A stretch of 64,000 nt of DNA. Origin: Pelecanus crispus (lineage: Eukaryota > Chordata > Aves > Pelecaniformes > Pelecanidae). Where the stretch lies: positions 150,189,967 to 150,253,966 of the forward strand of contig NC_134644.1 in assembly GCF_030463565.1 (NCBI RefSeq), written 5' to 3'. The notes beneath the pieces are model-generated. The model ran no database searches, had not been told where the DNA came from, and saw only the letters and a program-made list of their open reading frames with translations. Numbering within the stretch: position 1 is the stretch's first letter; the number at the start of each line of letters is the position of its first letter. Both the position numbers and the translations under genes were made by a program. Positions 23,776-35,934 of this stretch are shown in pieces.

Positions 23776-24814
23776 CTTAACATTCAAATTTCTGACAGTT
23801 TGGAGAACATTCCTGGCAAGTTGTGACTATATATGCTTGTACTGCTCGTTCTTCATTTCTTTTATTGTTCTGTCTTGCTCTTCTTCCTTCATTATCCATC
23901 ACTAATTGCTGTGATCTGGGTGGACCTTGCACCCGATCCAGTAGAGCTATCCCTACATGCGCATACTTAGCTGCAGTGTGATGAAAGCTAATCTCTACTT
24001 CTTTCTCCAGTGCTTATCTTGTATGCAACATTTGACTGCTTCTCACCACAGAATTATTATTATTACTTCACTACTAGTTTCTTCACTACTAGGAAAAAGC
24101 TACCTCTTCTCCTGAAGGCTGTCAGTTTTTTCATACAGTCAGTGTAAAGTGTGTCTACATGTTAAGGAGTTAAAGAGAAAACTCTGAATTCTGAATGGAT
24201 TTAGTTTTCATGCTTTTTAAGTGTTTCAGTCAATCTCTCTTCCTTGATAATTTGAGTGTGCATGTTCTACTGTTCTTCAGAGCCAAATATTACCTACTTT
24301 TCTGAAGTAACCTCAGAGGTGACCAGATCAGATGACCCAAAGGTGCAGTTTGCACCTGCAGTTTATTAACTGAATTTTTAGAAGTAGCAGAAGACCTTGG
24401 GAGACTCACTTCTGAGACACCTGAAAACCCTGGGGCTTAAAAACTCTTGGGCACCCACTGGAGAAAAACACATTTCTTCAGAAACTCATGATAACCACTG
24501 CTTCTTCCCACCCTATGTACAGAAACGTTGGAAATTTTTGAAGAGTCTGCCTCAATAAAATCAGTAGATGTAGTAACTTCCAGTAAATTTTATACAGGAA
24601 ATAAAACACGTGTTACATTAATATGGTTATTTCCTCTCAAGTAAAATACAAAATTAATTATATAATCAGTGATATTTACATACAGTCCAGCGCTCATTGT
24701 CATACATAGTACTAAAGGAAATAGCTGCCACCTGGTTGTCTTGAGCCTCCAAAACAGGGCTCTACTGTGAAGATCTGGATTTCTGAAAATTTTAATCAAA
24801 AAAGACAGATAGGA

Positions 24815-24862
24815 TTTCTTACCAAATATTTCATACAGTTTCTTACCAAATATTTGTATGCC
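24815..24862 (+). repeat. 24-bp tandem duplication
   Basis: Two copies of a unit starting TTTCTTACCAAATATTT lie at 24815-24838 and 24839-24862 and differ at a few end positions. No visible function. Confidence 0.85.
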
Positions 24863-26134
24863 AAAAATTGTGGTTTTACCCAACTCTACTCAGTACACTA
24901 ATAATCACCATAAAAAGTCATGTTGTCCCATCTTAATTTTACGTTTTCCTGTGTAATCATCTCAGACTTCTCAGAAGAAAACTACATTGTCAAACTTGAC
25001 AGGAAAACATTGCAAAGACAGATTTATCCTCAGCCTTTCCTGTATACAGAGTGAAACAATCAGCCAGCTATAGCTGTTTATGCACACAGAAATCTTCTGG
25101 TTTCCCCAGGTGATCTTCATAATATTTGCGTAGTCAAGAACCCAACAGCATGCAAGGGCTGTTGGGACTATCCTGAACTGGACAGGTGGTCACATCAGCA
25201 GCCTTCCCTCACTGCAGCTGAGCATGGTTTATGTTGCAGTTAATGGCTCCTCAAAGCACCGCAGCTGTGGGAGGAAATTCCACTCCTCTTGGCTGGGTGA
25301 ATGACAGGAGAGCAGGGAAGTAAACATGAAATTAGTAAATGTGATTGCATACCACTAAACCTTCTCCAAACTGCACAATGGGATCAGATTGGTACAAGTC
25401 GGTGGTTGGTCTCAGGCTGGAATCCCTAAGATTAAGTGAACCTGGAGTAGAGGACTGGTGCAACTAAGCATGTGCTGCTTAAAACTTCATCTTTCAATTC
25501 AGTTGTCTCTGAACTTGATGTATCAGCCCTGTGCTACATTGATGAGAAAATTTATTCTGAATTAGGAAAGGCATGTGGTGACAGTATTTCAGCCTGCAGC
25601 CGTGTCAGTGTTCATCCCATCACCGCAGCAGGGGCTGCATGTTGGACAGAGGCTCCCAGACAAGGAAATGCCTGTGGTTCAGCACTTTTACCTGTGAAAC
25701 AGTCCAGCGCTAGCTCTGGCATTTTCTTACCATCTGTCTACCACTATTCACTTTGTGGTTAGTCTCCCTCCCTTTTTAAGTAAACAGAATAATGCCTGAA
25801 CCCACTGACACCGTGTATGTGAGCTGTGTGAAACAAAAGGCTCCTTTTGCCCTCTCTCCCTTTCCTCCCTGCATATTCACAGAGGCCTCCCATAAGGATT
25901 CCTGGTAGCAGCTTGGGTGTCTGAAATGTAAAGGTCACTTCTGCAGAAGAATGATACGTAATGCATACATAGCTGTGGTGAAGAAGTTGGGTTAAACATT
26001 TCCAGGCATAGGCTGAAATTCCTGCAAATATATATTTAGTTTGTAAATTTTTCCACAATTTAGTCCCTGTCTCATACAGTCATATGCAAGTTTCATCCAA
26101 GGGAGTTTTAAATCTGTCTTAAGGTTTCCAACAC

Positions 26135-26285
26135 CTTTTAAGATGTTTCAAATAATATGCCTGTTTTACAAATGGGAGATCTTCCTAAGACAAAGTCAAA
26201 CAATTTGTCAAAACTGAAAAGGTCAGCAACAGGACCAGGATTAAATTGCAGTAGTGATGACCCTACTTCCACTCAGCTACTCATT
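26135..26285 (-). repeat. Possible MIR-like SINE fragment, reverse orientation
   Basis: Block order matches a reversed MIR: 'tgcctgttttacaaatggga' near 26158, a 'gtcaaacaatttgtcaaaac' stretch, 'ggaccaggattaaattgcag', then 'ctacttccactcagctac'. The match is by pattern and weak; a profile search would settle it. Confidence 0.45.
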
Positions 26286-26981
26286 CTTACCCGTCCCTGT
26301 CTATACACTGTGTATTTATGCAATGTGAAGTCCTTCAGCGTAAAGGACTTGAGGTTTTATTGAAAAGCTGAAGTTTGAGAAAACATCCTGAATGCTCACT
26401 ACAACCATCAGCATTTACCATAGACATTTTTAATCTATAGCTTTTTTGGCACTCTCGACTGCATTTCTGTTCTAGGTGTTAGAGAAAACTATGTTAGAGC
26501 TGTCTCTAACAATGTGTGTTTCTAACAAGACATCAACAAGGTATTTTGCCATGGGAACTCACAAAAGTTTCATAGAGCTGTCAGCCAAAATGCTGTTGAA
26601 ACTCAAAGCTGTTATGTGACAATTGTACCATTCCACCCAGTGAAGAATACAAATGGCTGTGGGAAAAAGCAATCCAAAGCTCTCTGGAGACACAGAAAGA
26701 TTTCTATTGAGTTCAGTGAGTTTTGGGTGAGACCCTTAAGAATGCAGAAATATTCAATCAATCAATCAAATATTTAAGTTTACTCATACAGGGCTAAGCA
26801 CATTTTCTCCTCTAGAAATGTACTAGACACCAAACAGATCTAAGAGCTTGAGTTCAAACAGGAATGACTGCAGCAATATGAGAAAACTTGTACACATGCT
26901 GAAGAAAGAAAATTTTCTACTTGTCAGATAAATGTGGAATCAGCTGCAAAAATACAGAGTCATCATTGAAATTATGTAATT

Positions 26982-27000
26982 CCCCCTCCCCCCCCCCCCA
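26982..27000 (+). repeat. Poly-C tract
   Basis: A short C-rich run with 12 consecutive C at 26988-26999. Such tracts are prone to sequencing and assembly length error. Confidence 0.9.
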
Positions 27001-27379
27001 ATCACCTTTGGGCCAAGATTAATTCCAAACTGTTTGAATATATAAATATTTGTCTGTGCTGCTTCTTAGGCATTTTTCTAAGCAATGTCTTTAAAAACTT
27101 ACTCTCCAAAACCAGATTAACCAGGATGTAAAAAATAAGAAATTACATATGCTTATATTAACCGAATATGTTATAGGCATTGGCAAACTTGTATGGTAAT
27201 TATTTATTCCAGAGAAGGTCATCCTGTATCGTGTGCTTTACAATAGAGAGATGCTTATGTAATACAATTATCCAAACTACTTGGATGACACCAGCTAAGT
27301 CAGAACCAGGATTTCTTACGGGTCAGTTCTGGATGATTTCTGCTTATTATACAAGAAGACTGCTTATCACAAAATTCTT

Positions 27380-27680
27380 AAATGGTATTGGGAGCAAAGC
27401 CCAGCACCCAGGACACCCTGTCCCACTTAAGCACCCTAACCATGGGGCTACATAGCCACACTTTCTCCTATTTTCCTTCTTTTTCCATGGATTCTTGCAT
27501 ACTTGGCTTCAACAGGAGGGTGGAAAATGGTCCTTCCAACCTAACTGAACACCTTGTGCCTGGAGCATTCATATGGCAGATAGAAGCTGTGGATTTGAAC
27601 CCCCTTGGTTTGGGAGCCCCTAGAGCTCTGACCTCACAGTCTCTGTGCAATGCTTTTATCACCAGACAACTATAAAAACA
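27380..27680 (-). repeat. Possible ancient tRNA-like SINE, decayed
   Basis: On the minus strand, plus positions 27439-27450 read TAGCCCCATGGT, followed by TAGGGTGCTTAAG, which resembles a tRNA A-box region. A 'ggatttgaaccccc' segment near 27592 resembles an inverted B-box half. The better-supported copies are at 30962 and 31311. Low confidence. Confidence 0.3.
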
Positions 27681-30600
27681 ATGAGTAATGTCACCTCCTC
27701 CTCTGGCTGCATGTTAAAGGATGATGTTAAAATGCTACATAGTTCTTAAATACAGTTATAGGGTTTGTGAAAGAAGTTAGGAGCTTCTGTCCTTCAGTTT
27801 TTAGGCATTCTATAGGACTGAACCCTGCAACCATCTAATCTTCCAAACTTACTTGCTGGTCTACTGATAAAAAGCCAGAACTTCTTTTCACAGGGACCAC
27901 TGAGCTCCAAAAAATGGGGGTCCTTCATGCTTGCTTTTTATAGTAACTTGTGAGTGACAACCTCAAACACTCTGTTAACATTAGTCCCAGGGCATCCAGG
28001 GGAACTAACATACATTTTTCTCAATTCACAACAAACAAGCAAGGAAATGCTCAAATGTAGTGCCTAGGAAGCAAAATGCATCAGTTGTCCTAGTGGATAT
28101 TCTGCCTTGGGGATACCATGGACCTAAAATATGCATATATTTTTGTCCTTCATGAATTATTTTAGACTGCATCCATTCTAATTAGGTTCTTAGATAAGAC
28201 TGAATAGTGAGTGTCTATTTTTTTCAGTTTCTGAATTCACCCTTTGGCTCAGTGACTGGCTTCCATTTTATGTCTCTGGAGAGCATAACGCACTGCCTGA
28301 ATAACTACGCTGTTTTATGTCCAGGGCACTTATCTGCTTCCATTAAACCATGTTGAGATTTAAAATTAACACAAGAGAAGGGAAAACTACTCTGATCCAG
28401 ATTTTCTTCTCCGCTACTTTGGTATAAATTCAACGATTAAAATTCTAATGGAATTCTCTCTTCTGTCACATTTCTGTAAACTGTTAACCATTTCAATAGT
28501 AAACTGTTAAAAGCTGAGATAATTCAAGTTTTATCATATTTCTCCCTTTTGCCAAAATAGACTTAATTGAGAAAAGATGGGAAAATTATTAAGGGAAAGT
28601 AGTGGCCTGAAACTCTGTTCTTGTCAAAAATAATTAAAAGGTAGTCTTACAGAGGCAGAGTTGCAAGATTTGTAATTGTAGAGTTATTCAAACTGTCATG
28701 GAAGCTGATGGATTTAGACTTACAGTGACAGATGATTAAGTAACAGTAACAAAACCACATTGACTGAAAGTAAAACAGTTAAATTAGTTTAAAGGACTTT
28801 TACTACACTAATGACACGAGATACTTGGGGTCCCAGCCGGCGCCATATATTCCACAAACTCTGAGTGCTTTCTTCCACTTGTTGTCCATCACATTCATTC
28901 ATCTTAATCTTTGTTTAATATCCTGCCCATATTTTCTTTGTCTAACTCAAATACTGCTAGGCAAAGGTAGTAATTTTGAATTCTGCTTATTCTACACTGA
29001 TTATTTTTATCACTATTCTGTTCATGTCAGGGAATGCAAGATCAGGATATTTAAATATTCAAACACGAAAATGTGGGGGGAGTAAGCTTGGAAAGTCAGC
29101 ACTGACAGAACTGTTCAGACAAATAACCTTTGCCAGCAATAAAGTGACCCTAAACCCTACAGACATTTGGCAAATACTCTTTAGCCTTCCACTGTAGATA
29201 TTTTCTTGTGAAACTTCTGAACCTTTTTAGTGGTCTCCCCAGTTCATACCCCACATACATTGAATATTCCTATAGAAATCCATATGCTTTAGGATTTAGC
29301 CAGTGGCTTCTCCAAAATGACTCCTGTAGGTATTCCTATCTCCCCTCACTTCTTGTTGAATTGTTGATAAGTGAGAAAGCGTCTTCTGTGGGTCCCTGGG
29401 GCCATTGACCCACATATGAGTTTTGGGTCCATACAGGAAAGCGGAGTGCTCACCTCCCAAGAGGTAAAAGCCTCGCTAGGAGGCTGTTCTCCTACCAGAC
29501 AGATTTTGTTTCATATGGGAGTGGAGGGAATGAAGAAGATCACTCATATGAGTAAATCCTCCAGGAAACTTACTGCAAATGACAGTAAGCTCAACACTGA
29601 AGTAATAATATTGATGTAACTACAGTAGTCTTAGGACACATTGATCTAAAAGAGGATCAGAGCACAGGAAGAGGTATTGTCCTTTATTAATCAGCTTGTC
29701 GACCTGGAAGATGGACAGTTTTTTGGATTGCGTCTGCTATCATTTCTTATCACACCTGACGAAATGGACTCTGAACCTAAAAGGAATGTACCACAGTTGG
29801 GGCTTAGCATTACAAGAGTGCAATAAGATGGCTAAATCTTCACAAAGTGAACTTGATTCATATTCAGAGTCATCTGTAGATCAGATTTAATTACTAATTA
29901 TGTTGCTTCATAATCAACTAATGAACATGTTTCAATGCATTTGAGAAACTGGTGCCATTTTTAGTAACACAAGGATTTTACTAGAAACCCTGTTATTAAA
30001 CTAGTGATCAGCACTAGGGAGAGGATCTCAACTATAAAGTTTTTCACAGTTTACACGCTTTAGTGGTGTGATTTACTGAGGTTAGATTGCAAAATATATT
30101 TATGATTTTTATCACCATATTTACTTGAAGTTACACGTCCTAATTTCACTAGATAAGTAGCCTGTCATAAGTTGTTTGCACCCTTTAAAGTTGACATAAC
30201 TTATTAAATGCTTTTCAATACGAGGCTTTTTAGATTATGTAGTGGATGTGTGCATAGTATTGCATTTACAAGCCCAAACATATGGTATTAATAAAGAGTG
30301 ATGGCTCTGATAATTTCCTTTTCTAAATAATGAAACTCTTTTGATTAAGGGCTGAAGATGCCAAGGTAGCCATTCTGTAATTTAACAAACGTGCACAGAT
30401 GTACTTGAACATACGGCCATCAGTGCATGTCTGTAAACTCATACAAGTATAATGTGAATCACCCTTGGAACTATCCCACAAAAGCCTGATCCAAAGTCTA
30501 TTTAAAACTATAGAAAGATTCCCACTGATTTTGATATGTTGTGGATGAGGTCCAAAAGGGATGATTACAGATGTTGCTTTGCAGAAGGCAGGTTATCAAC

Positions 30601-30961
30601 TTCTTTAAGAACTGGTAAAATCCTCTCATGGCAAAACTTCCATTGACTTTATTGAGAACAGGATTTTCCCTATGTATGTTTAGACAATGAGCTTTAGGTG
30701 CTCTTTAAAGACCAAGAAGTGATGCTGATAATCTGGAAATTCTGTCATGAATAATTGATTTTCAGCTGCATAAAGTATCTCTGCCAATGCACTACAACTG
30801 ATATTCTTACACAATATTGAGATATTTAGGGAATGTACACTCATTCTTCATTCAGACATCTATTTTATCCTAAGTCCCTGCTGGAATTCACAGACCAAGT
30901 GCTCCTTTGCCTTTTCACATGCAAGCTAATTGATGTCAGTGCTGGTGCCATTAAAAATCGC

Positions 30962-31085
30962 ATGATAGCTGGCATGGTTGCCTAAAGAAGTAGAAATCTC
31001 AGTTCAAATCCCTCCTCTGCCCTGTGTGGCCTGAACTTGCGTCTCCCATGTCCTAGGAAGCTGCCTGGACTCCTATGAATGGGCA
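30962..31085 (+). repeat. Ancient tRNA-like SINE fragment (copy A)
   Basis: TAGCTGGCATGG at 30966-30977 resembles an RNA polymerase III A box, and AGTTCAAATCC at 31001-31011 resembles a B box, 35 nt apart. A partly inverted second half follows ('cctgaacttgcgtctccc'), a layout I associate with an old amniote SINE-like repeat. I cannot name the family with certainty. It is not a functional tRNA: no cloverleaf can be drawn. Confidence 0.45.
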
Positions 31086-31310
31086 TGATATATGCTGTCC
31101 TAATTTCTATCAGATGTTTAAGTATTCACTGAAGGGCTTACGGTAACGTAGGTTTTCCTTCTCATGGCTAAGTGCCCCAGAAGCACAAAACTGGAGATTT
31201 ATTTAGACATAGGGTAATTTGTTCTACATTTGCTTTCTTTCTCCCCACCCCAAAATAATTATTAGCTAGTCCAGGGAGACCTCAGAAAGAGAGGTTTTGG
31301 GGACTTTTCT

Positions 31311-31395
31311 CACTCTGGCTTAGCAGTTTGAGCGCTCCTCCAGGAGACATGGTTTAAGCGCTGTTGACAGAGAAGAGCTGCAGAATAAGCAGCTA
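31311..31395 (+). repeat. Ancient tRNA-like SINE fragment (copy B)
   Basis: TGGCTTAGCAGT at 31316-31327 fits a pol III A box well. GGTTTAAGCGC at 31351-31361 is a degraded B box, again starting 35 nt after the A box as in copy A 350 bp upstream. The downstream sequence has decayed. Confidence 0.4.
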
Positions 31396-31704
31396 CTGTC
31401 ACGGAGAGACTGAACAAATTCAGGTACCAGAGATGAATGATCTTTGACTGAAATCAAGCCGTCGCTGTAGTCAATAAGAAATGAGAAGAAATCACATTTT
31501 CCTTTGTAATGAAAACAGGCACACAAATTGAACAGGAGGAACTTCAAGCTAATACTGTTTCATTTTCTAAGTAGTCTGCTCCTGCTTACTAATTTACTCT
31601 TCTTTGTTATTTTTTAGGACAAGGCCTTAAGGGTTTTCTTTTCTGTAAATTTTATCAGCTGGCTTATTTTTTAAAAATATAACCTTTCTTTTCCTTTCCT
31701 GCAG

Positions 31705-31779
31705 GTTCTGTTGCCACCATATGATGATCCTGTGAATGGAGCTGCTAAAGATCCACCACCACCTTATGTGTCAGCATAA
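31705..31779 (+). CDS. LAPTM4B: LAPTM4B last coding exon (cytosolic tail with two PY motifs, stop)
   Basis: Phase-0 entry after a CTTTCCTGCAG acceptor ending at 31704. The exon encodes 24 residues starting VLLPPYDD and ending PPPPYVSA, then TAA at 31777-31779. LPPY and PPPY are the two PY motifs of the LAPTM4 tail, known to bind WW domains of Nedd4-family ubiquitin ligases and needed for lysosomal sorting. Compared with human LAPTM4B as I recall it, the link between the motifs is one residue shorter (DDPVNGAAKD against DDATVNGAAKE). Everything else matches, so the gene is intact here. Confidence 0.96.
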   Translation, partial: VLLPPYDDPVNGAAKDPPPPYVSA

Positions 31780-33730
31780 GTGAGAGGGTGCTGTGTGCCT
31801 AGGGAGGATAGCTTTACTTTTCAGATGTTGGAGCAATAGTTTGATAATTTCACTTCGAGGATATAACCTCTATGGGTTATACATTTCTGTTTTGCTGACA
31901 TATTGAAACCTAAATTGTATGATTAAAATTCTGTAGATAGTTTTAATAATTTGCTGCAACTACAGTAGTGTTTCAGAAACTAGTGAACTAGTTTCAGAAC
32001 AATTCCTGATAGCACTAAGGTTACGGTAGTCACTGAATAGCTTTTTCCACCATGTCTGACATGCAGTGCTAGAGAACATAGAACTTTGCATTCTCAATCT
32101 GGTTCAGAGTGTAACTTTCTTTTTTTCTTTGTAAAACTTCCAAAGCATTACAAATGTGTTTCTCAGATACCCACTTTCACCTTCAGAATACAGACCAAGT
32201 CCATAAAAGTGACATTCTACTTCATTCCTGTTCTGCAAGAATTTATTAAGTTACTATGCTATGAAGGATGATGATTGCAAGAAGAAGAATGAGTCTTACA
32301 CACTATTCTCATCAACCTGGCTAATGGGAAACAAATTTAATTGGGAAGTATGGGAAATGAGAATAGACAAAGCACTCTGTGATGTGTAACAAGCCAGAAC
32401 CTGTGGTCTACACGGACTCACTTTGTCCCAGCCTGCAACCATTCTAACACTCAAAAAAAAGAGTTCTTACCAACTTCTGGTAATTTTCTTTTCCTGCCTG
32501 CGCACCTTGTTCCTCCCCACCAACTTCACAAATAGTATTTTGAGGTCACAAAATCCCTTCTTTTAAAGTCCCATGGTTAGGTGGCAAAGCTGCATCTTTC
32601 GCACTCAATATGCAAATGTTTTCCCATTGGAATGTGCCTGTAAATATCGCAATGTTCTGCTGAGTGTGAACTAAATTATGCAGATTCTAAGATATATGTT
32701 CCCAACCTATGAGAAACTTATGCATGTAACTTCCTCAACTGTTAGCAGATATGTTTTGCGTGTTTCTCATATACATCAACATGGGGATTTTAAGACTCCT
32801 TTTATGACTGAACTGGTTGTGCTGAGAATCTTTCCCATGGGACTCATCCATCCATGAATGCTTGTGTGAGGTATTTATTTCTTCCCCAGAGAAGTGCCTC
32901 CTGCACATGTAACTTTGTTGTTCATGAAGGTTCTACTTTTAATTGAAAAGGAACATGAAAAGGGAATATAATGTGTGTGTCTACCTCTCATCGTTTCCCC
33001 CTGTGTTGTCTCCTCTGCATTTGGGGTGACTGAATAGGCTGAAGCTAGACTGATGCCATTGCACACTGCTCCAGGTAAAGGGCAGTGCAGAGCTGAGCCA
33101 CAGTTTGGAGGGGCACCAGAAGAAACCAAGGTGCTGTCTCTCCTGTGACGGGGCTGGCATGTGAGTCCACACCCTTCCTAAGGAGGACACCCATTCTCAC
33201 CCTCAGTGCATTGACTCCATTCTGCAGATTGAAGAAGAGTGGAGCTTTTCCTGCTTTTTTCTGGAAAAGAGCTTTCCAGGGGAACACAGGATGAACAACT
33301 TCTTTTCACGGAGGTTGCTGTTGTGACCTGTCCTTGCAGAGGCCAGGGCAGGAAGGGACAGACTGTTTCTGCCTGTCTCTTCCACACCCCTGAGAAAAGG
33401 CAGGTCCCCTTCTGCTTGTTGGAATTTTATTTCAGGGTTCATCTACTCTGAGATCAACCCAAGCAATGCTTTTGACTGAACCAATCCTGAAGTCCATCCA
33501 TTGATCTCTGTCACAGTCCTATTGCTTCCTTCAGAATAACTCCATGTATTATTATCTCACTACAGTTATCTTCAGGAATAAATCTGAATTTGGGGGTTGG
33601 GCTGGCTGGCTGGTCTTCTGAGCTTCATTTTCTTTCATTCTTGACAGATTTGTGAAGGATTTTAAACAGTCATGTGTTTGAGAAAAGCCGGTTGTAAACA
33701 CATCACATCTGTGTATACAAACTTCTCTAC

Positions 33731-33736
33731 AATAAA
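33731..33736 (+). terminator. LAPTM4B: Candidate poly(A) signal AATAAA for LAPTM4B
   Basis: A canonical AATAAA about 1.95 kb after the stop, followed within a few bases by GGGTGTTT, a fair GT-rich downstream element. Choice among signals is inference. Confidence 0.4.
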
Positions 33737-33949
33737 AGGGTGTTTCCTCAAGACTATGGAAATAATTTTTGCTGGTCTTCCAAGCATAAACATACACAAA
33801 TTCCTGTACAATCAATCTGACATGGCAGGATTTTCTCTGTAAATGACCTAAACAATAGTTTTGCAGTCCAATCACCAGTCCATTCACCAGCTTTCCCTCC
33901 ATACTGTATAAATAGAGAATAGAACAGTAAGTTCTATAAATTATTGTAC

Positions 33950-33955
33950 AATAAA
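33950..33955 (+). terminator. LAPTM4B: Alternative poly(A) signal AATAAA
   Basis: A second canonical AATAAA about 2.2 kb after the stop. The downstream sequence is less GT-rich than at 33731. Confidence 0.3.
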
Positions 33956-35828
33956 AACAAGAGATAATTCAAGCTCTTAGTTCATTGTCCAGAAGTGCAG
34001 GCAGTTTTCCAGGTCTGATGAAGTGTGTGATACAGAACAGGGCTATACTGAGCTGGGGCTTCTCTTTCTCCACATCATTATAGGGATAATGTTATGCTAA
34101 TTCACATTAAATTTCTGTAGATTTTAGCTTGTCTTGCTAAAGAGTCAAGACTTCTTCACACACACCATACGTGCATAAGTGCGAGTACATGTGTCCTGTC
34201 AGTACTCCTAATACCTTTTGGATTTTGTCCAATTTGAGATAAAGAGGGTAGGGAAGTTATGGTATCAAAACCATGACATTCCTACACATACTGTAGATAG
34301 ACAGCTGGTTCGGAGGGAGCAGATAATGTAATATAAGTTCAGCTCTGCTGATGTATCAGAGGATCCAAGTGGGAGACGAGTTCCCCGGCTCCCAAAGAAA
34401 AATTAGATTCTCTGGGTTACATGAAGAGACACGAACTCCAGCTGAAGGTCTTTTACTCCGAGATGTTGAATTCATTCTCTATTTCCATGTCTAATACTGG
34501 GGAATTCACACCCAACTTTTCTCTAATTAATTTTTAATAGTCAGTCATCTGTGACACAGAAACCCATTAAAAACCTGGCTTCTTAAGTTTCTGTGCTTTG
34601 GGAACTGCTTGCTCTTAACAGTGCTTTTTCACTATTCCTTCCATTTTTTCCCTTCTCCCAGATATTAGGAGCACGTGCTTACTCAAATTCTCTCCTGTTT
34701 TCTTATCTTAAACTCTAATATGCCAGTTTATTATTAACAATTTCTAGTAACTTAAGAGTGGAAAGAAAATATTTTCAAGGTATGTCGACATGGAACATCA
34801 TAAATATGGGGCCAAAACAAGCAAATAGGAATCTAAACCTTGATAGTACCAGAAATATAACTACCTCTTTTGCTGAAATCTTCTAATTTTTTGAAACACC
34901 TGTTATAAGGCATTGCAGGCTTCACAAAGCCTACACATGTTAAGGCACAAATCCCATTTCTCTCATCTGTGCCTGATGCTGTTATTCCTGACGGAACAAT
35001 GCAGCTTCCCTTCATTCTACACTCATCCATACATCATAGTGGAGAAAGCAAAGAGGAATTCGTAGTGGTAACCCAACAGTGTGGCACTCGTGTTTGTAAG
35101 TACATTGAATTTTCTAAAACAGTTATTAATGACAGTTATTTTAGGTGTTAGCCTGTCTGTACTTCTTTGGGAAAACCTCTGGTTGGTAAAAACAATCCAG
35201 ACTTGATATGTTACCAAAGGCCATATCAGATCAATTTATGGCCAGAGAAAAACTTGGCAAGGAAGCAGAGGAAACAATAACTAGTCTGAGACAAACTCCA
35301 AATTCTGTGCTTTCAGAATAGGGAATTCCTCACCACAACCCTGTTAGCCAAAGTAAAGCAACTAGGGATACCATGGCCAGTTATAACAAATTTTTGCCAT
35401 TATCAACAAGTCTGCACACTGATGCTTGGAATAGGCAAGATGGAAGACTTGGCTACCGGTAAGGGCAGAATGGAGAGAGGAGTGGCAACAGGGACAGAGC
35501 AAGGGAAGGCAACATTCATGTATGTCCTTTAAACAGCACAGAGAGACAGATGATGTTGCAATGACAGGGTTCACTGCTACAAACCTGGTTGGCTTATGTG
35601 CTCTCTTTCTCCTGTGCTGAGGTCAGGAGGAAATATAATTGCTCCTGTAACCTGTTACATTAGCTGTTACACCAGCTCTGTTTTGGACCTTTATCACTGG
35701 AGTGGATGATACCTTGGTCTTACTTGTTGTAAGGCAAAGACATCTACAGATTTATATTTCTAAACCTAAAAGAGTATTGGTTAAATTCCTGCCAAACTGT
35801 CTAGTTTGACAGAAAGGCTCCAAGCTAC

Positions 35829-35934
35829 TTCTCTGGAGCTAAGTTATATCCTTAGAGGCTACTCTCCTTAGAAGCTCTCTCCTTAGAGGCTTCTCTTCTT
35901 AGAGGCTGCTTCTCTGGAGCTAAGCTATATCCTT
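35829..35934 (+). repeat. Nested short tandem repeat
   Basis: A 25-bp segment 'ttctctggagctaagttata' plus 'tcctt' at 35829-35853 recurs with one change at 35910-35934. Between them, four copies of a roughly 15-bp CCTTAGAGGCT unit lie end to end (starting near 35850, 35866, 35881 and 35898). This looks like local slippage with a wider duplication. Confidence 0.85.

Larger units (their letters stand above)
10568..31704 (+). other. LAPTM4B: LAPTM4B last intron, 21.1 kb
   Basis: This large intron lies between two phase-0 exons. It contains a young-looking CR1 copy, a CR1-tail composite, a solo ERVL-type LTR, an old CR1 fragment, MIR-like and tRNA-like SINE traces and several short tandem repeats. 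The remaining open frames, for example on the minus strand at 11813-12169, 15308-16037 and 22206-22631, have no recognisable domain and overlap frames on the other strand. I see no nested gene. Confidence 0.85.
31780..33955 (+). other. LAPTM4B: Probable LAPTM4B 3' UTR and immediate downstream sequence
   Basis: The sequence after the stop codon is AT-rich and has no supportable gene. The minus-strand open frames at 32875-33442 overlap each other and show no domain. Canonical AATAAA signals occur only late, at 33731-33736 and 33950-33955; an ATTAAA variant at 31922-31927 would give a very short UTR. The true 3' end cannot be fixed from sequence alone. Confidence 0.5.

Noticed and set aside
31316-31361. 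Possible tRNA gene (A-box and B-box-like motifs)
   Set aside because: Box spacing is shorter than in a real tRNA and no acceptor stem or anticodon arm can be drawn; kept only as a SINE trace.
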